Assembly: GCA_014084085.1 (NCBI GenBank)
Contig: NPFB01000005.1
Coordinates: 62,001-126,000 of the forward strand
Direction of reading: 5' to 3'
Length of the DNA stretch: 64,000 bases
Source: Hondaea fermentalgiana
Taxonomy: Eukaryota; Sar; Bigyra; Thraustochytrida; Thraustochytriidae
Shown here piece after piece: positions 61,261 through 64,000 of the stretch (its first letter is position 1; each line of letters opens with the position of its first letter). Under the pieces are notes generated by a model. It was not told the DNA's origin, did no database searches, and was given only the letters and a program-made list of their open reading frames with translations. A program made the position numbers and the translations under genes.

Positions 61261-61286
61261 CCTGCCTGCCTGCCTGCCTGCCTGCC
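61261..61286. repeat. CCTG microsatellite
   Basis: Six units upstream of VPS26, the same word as at 15301-15331. Confidence 0.9.
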
Positions 61287-62073
61287 GCGCGAGCGAGCGT
61301 CAGCTGCCGCGCCGCGATGAACTGTCTTTCTTTACTTTTCTCGCGAGCTTTCCTTGCTCGCCGGCACGACGCGGGTTGCCTCGCCTGCGAGGAGGTCTGT
61401 CTCTCCGCGGGCGCGAGTCCCGAGCGCGTCCGCACGATGCCCCGCTTGCCTGCTGCCGTCTCGGACGCCCAGGGCTCTGCGAGCCCGTCACCGCTTCTAA
61501 TCTAATCTTGTCTAATCTTCGCTAATCTTTGGATCTTTTTCCAAGCCGCAATCAATCAAGCTGATGCCCGTGCTCTTCTTCGCGTTGCAGATGGAACTGA
61601 CAGGGAAGACGACTCGGCCGGTCGACGGCGGAAACAAAGAGGAATGGATAGGGAAAGGAAAGGATCCCAGAGTCTGCACGACAAAAGATGATTTGGAGAT
61701 GAACATCATGATAAGAAGCGAATGAGGACGTCGTGAGCTTTCGGCCCCGAAAAGGTCTTCCTTTGTAAGCGTTTACTTTCAACAAACACCCTGTTCTTGC
61801 CGCCTGCAAAGACCTTCTTTCTGCCATGGCTGACGGCTTGAGCTGATCCGAATTCGCGCGCCTCAACAAGTTCCATGATCGCTGTTTCTGTTCTTTACTT
61901 TACTTTTCTTTTCATCTCCCGCTCTTGTTTGTTCTTGCAAGCAAGCGACAAGCTAGGCAAACGAAGTTCGTCCAACTCGGTGGATTGAATGCTGGTCCTC
62001 GCTGCGCGCGTGAGGACCGCTCCGAGGGCGTGGCGAGACGCAGGGGCTCTCGCAGCGCAGCGTGGACGTTGGC

Positions 62074-62103
<30 letters not shown>
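62074..62103. repeat. CAG trinucleotide repeat
   Basis: Ten CAG units just before the chosen start of the SH3 protein. They would be poly-Gln if translation starts at 61989. Confidence 0.92.
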
Positions 62104-62105
<2 letters not shown>

Positions 62106-62120
62106 TACCTGCGTGTGGTC

Positions 62121-64000
62121 ATGGCGACGTCGCCGACACCAGGCGGCAAGACCGAGTGGAAACTGTTGAATGGGAAGTGGCAGCATGTCGCGGCCAACGA
62201 GCTTGGCGGCGAGTCTCAGAACTCGATGGCCTCCGGTTTGACAGCACCGGCAACCCCGCAAGCAGCAACTAGTAGTCACGGTGCAGACCGTGCCGCCAGT
62301 TCTGGGGTTGCAGCTCCGAGATCCGTGAGCGAAGACGTGGGATCCAAGAGCCTCAGTGTCGCTCAACGGGCAGCGCTCTTTGATCAAAGCTCGAATGAGA
62401 GAGCTGCATCCATGCCAAGCCCAAAGGATAAGATCAGCGCTCACGTCCCAGCACAGCACGTCATGACAAGCTCGAATCAGACCACCGGCCACCCGCTCCC
62501 GAAAGAATTGAACGCTTCGGCGGCACGCGCCAGAAAGGCATCTTTGGGGGGTGGCGTTCCAGGAGCCACTGCTGCTACTGCTGCTGCTGCTGCTGCAACT
62601 CGTGAAAGCTTCGTGTCCCAAACAAGCGCAAACTCGCAACCATCTTCGCAAGCAAAGGGACGTCCAAAGTCAGGCTCTAGTGTCTCGGCTCTTGCCGCAG
62701 CGTTTGAGAATCAACCCCAGCTTCAGGCCTCTTCGTCAACTTTAACCACGGCGACAACGGCGAGCACAATCAGCAGTAGTTCGGGAGCAAGCTCCGTCGT
62801 TGTCGTGCCCGAAGGACGCACCTTGAACATTCACCCTTTGGGAGATGCCGCAGGTACATCGGCTCACCAGCAGGCTGCTGCCGCTCCCCCACACCCAGAC
62901 CGTCATGCGCATGAAGCGAAATCTGGGAGGCACGGCGCAAGCGCAGTGGGCCATGCGAATCGCTATGCTCCCCATCAGCATGTCAAGGCGCGTCCGCGCA
63001 CGCTGCCTCATCAAAGGCAAAAGCCGGAACGTCCACACCGCCCCGTATCAAGCTCGGATCGCCCTCCGGCTCCGGTGAAAAAAGACGAGGTGGAAGCCTC
63101 CGAGGAACGGCCAACGGCCCCAACCTCAATGGCATCGCCCTCGCCGATCGTCCCGCAACGTGACCCACCGGGACGTGGACGCGCTCAATCCATGCAAGTC
63201 TTTGTTGCCCAGTATGACTTTTCGCGACGTCATCCAGACGAGCTCAGCTTTGCGTCGCAAGACCATCTTCGTCAGGTTCCGAATCGAGGCGGACGCAAGC
63301 CCGAGTCTGGATGGATCTGGGCTGAGAACCTCCGCACGCGCGAAATTGGTCTCACTCCAATGAACTACATTGAGCGCACTAGGCAACCGGTTGACACGAC
63401 TGTGCCGGCAAATCTTCGAGCGAGTGCGCCTGTCGCTCAGCTAGATTATTCCGAAGCAGACGCAAAGGCGCAGCATCTTGTCAAGGTGGATTTGGACACA
63501 GGCCATGCCTCGGGTGGTGCCGTGGGGATTCATGTAGGTAGACAAGTCTCAGCCGACGACAATCTTAACGAGGGTGGTGGGGACTTTGACGCAAGACCTC
63601 CGCAACGCCGCCCGCCAACAACCTCGACGTTTCCTACCTCTGCTGCGTCCGAGTCTGCATCGTTTTCAGAACAGCCCCCGCCGCCGCCTATTGCTCCGCG
63701 GCGGCCCGAGAGCATTCGCGCAAAGCCGCTCGAGCCTTTTATGGGACACCAGACGGCGACCATGGCACCACCGCCGCCGCCACCACCACCACCGCCGCCA
63801 GCTTCGATGCAATCGTCAGGCCAATCCCGGGCTTCCTCGCCGCCACTGCCTCCGCAGATGTCGGGCTCGGCGTGGCGCGGGTCCATGGCGGATCTGAATC
63901 GAATCCGAACTACAGCATCTATGCCGGCAAACGCTCCCATGCATCAAGAACAGCGCCAATACAGCTCGCAGCCCATTCTGCGCAGAAATGGATATGCCAC
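62121..64000 (+). CDS. SH3-domain protein with proline-rich regions (3' end beyond window)
   Basis: Open for 626 codons with no stop up to the window edge, so the gene is 3'-truncated here. Start ATGGCGACGTCG at 62121; an in-frame ATG at 61989 would add a poly-Gln N-terminus. The first 350 residues are Ser/Ala/Thr-rich and disordered, with an Ala run. One SH3 domain follows (about 355-418): MQVFVAQYDFSRRHPDELSF, then SGWIWAENLRTREIGLTPMNYIE, with the ALYDF-like, WxxA and PxNY-like elements in the right order. After it come Pro-rich stretches, including about a dozen consecutive Pro near 63768-63800 and RPPTTSTFP, which could bind SH3 or profilin-type partners. Likely an actin or endocytic adaptor, by analogy only. 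Confidence 0.85.
   Translation, partial: MATSPTPGGKTEWKLLNGKWQHVAANELGGESQNSMASGLTAPATPQAATSSHGADRAASSGVAAPRSVSEDVGSKSLSVAQRAALFDQSSNERAASMPSPKDKISAHVPAQHVMTSSNQTTGHPLPKELNASAARARKASLGGGVPGATAATAAAAAATRESFVSQTSANSQPSSQAKGRPKSGSSVSALAAAFENQPQLQASSSTLTTATTASTISSSSGASSVVVVPEGRTLNIHPLGDAAGTSAHQQAAAAPPHPDRHAHEAKSGRHGASAVGHANRYAPHQHVKARPRTLPHQRQKPERPHRPVSSSDRPPAPVKKDEVEASEERPTAPTSMASPSPIVPQRDPPGRGRAQSMQVFVAQYDFSRRHPDELSFASQDHLRQVPNRGGRKPESGWIWAENLRTREIGLTPMNYIERTRQPVDTTVPANLRASAPVAQLDYSEADAKAQHLVKVDLDTGHASGGAVGIHVGRQVSADDNLNEGGGDFDARPPQRRPPTTSTFPTSAASESASFSEQPPPPPIAPRRPESIRAKPLEPFMGHQTATMAPPPPPPPPPPPASMQSSGQSRASSPPLPPQMSGSAWRGSMADLNRIRTTASMPANAPMHQEQRQYSSQPILRRNGYA

Larger units (their letters stand above)
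61199..62120. promoter_or_regulatory. Divergent region between VPS26 and the SH3 protein gene
   Basis: 922 bp that should hold both promoters. Contains GCGCGCTTCGGC repeats at 61223-61245, a CCTG microsatellite at 61261-61286 and a CAG10 tract at 62074-62103. An in-frame ATG at 61989, just after a TGA, would add 44 residues including poly-Gln to the SH3 protein. Confidence 0.45.

Noticed and set aside
61552..61869. 105-codon minus-strand frame upstream of VPS26
   Set aside because: No ATG context, no motif, and it lies in a probable promoter region.

Overview
This is 64 kb of GC-rich nuclear DNA from a unicellular eukaryote. Nearly every recognisable gene is eukaryotic in type: the retromer subunit VPS26, a soluble-type adenylyl cyclase, an SLC44 choline-transporter-like protein, the mitochondrial protease ATP23, an inositol polyphosphate 5-phosphatase with a CaaX end, PH and SH3 proteins, and a tail-anchored TPR protein. 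Most genes are single uninterrupted frames. The two introns I could place exactly are short (95 and 72 nt), begin GTAAGT and carry the same branch-point-like word GCTCAC. High GC, compact intron-poor genes, abundant microsatellites and a plastid/bacterial-type ATP/ADP carrier fit a heterotrophic stramenopile such as a thraustochytrid (labyrinthulomycete). That assignment is inference; no rRNA or other marker gene is present.

Layout. 0.3-3.4 kb: a PfkB sugar kinase (minus, two exons) and an APH/ACAD10-type kinase (plus). 4.3-14.4 kb: an SLC44-like transporter (plus) converging on a 2438-residue soluble adenylyl cyclase homologue (minus). 15.6-16.3 kb: ATP23 (minus, spliced, first exon not found). 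18.2-20.2 kb: a secreted or membrane-anchored PLA2/patatin-like acyl hydrolase (plus). 20.6-32.1 kb: five minus-strand genes in a row, namely a TPR tail-anchored protein, an FtsJ-like methyltransferase with a CCCH finger, the ATP/ADP carrier, an MFS transporter and a PH-domain protein. 32.6-36.3 kb: a nucleotide-sugar 4,6-dehydratase (plus) converging on the 5-phosphatase (minus). 37.7 kb: a small cysteine-rich membrane protein with a paralogue at 59.3 kb.

From about 38.2 to 53.9 kb lies a 15.6 kb stretch with no recognisable gene. It is packed with tetra- and pentanucleotide repeats, strand-asymmetric purine or pyrimidine tracts and one assembly gap. It ends at a 435-codon gene of unknown function (53.9-55.2 kb). 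After that come a relic area with a 100-bp tandem duplication, a secreted beta-propeller-like protein (minus), the second cysteine-rich protein (plus), VPS26 (minus) and a proline-rich SH3 protein that runs off the right edge (plus).

Three runs of exactly 100 N (14773, 27653, 51325) are scaffold joins in extremely GC-rich DNA; two of them lie just upstream of gene starts. There is no operon-like organisation. Signalling and membrane-trafficking genes are common here (cyclase, 5-phosphatase, PH protein, VPS26, SH3 protein), but the sequence does not show that they act together.

The most interesting undescribed items are the paired ten-cysteine membrane protein family, the repeat-rich gene desert with its recurring ACGCA pentamer, the duplicated C-terminal tail of the propeller gene, and a cyclase homologue that appears to keep one bicarbonate-binding residue and lose another.
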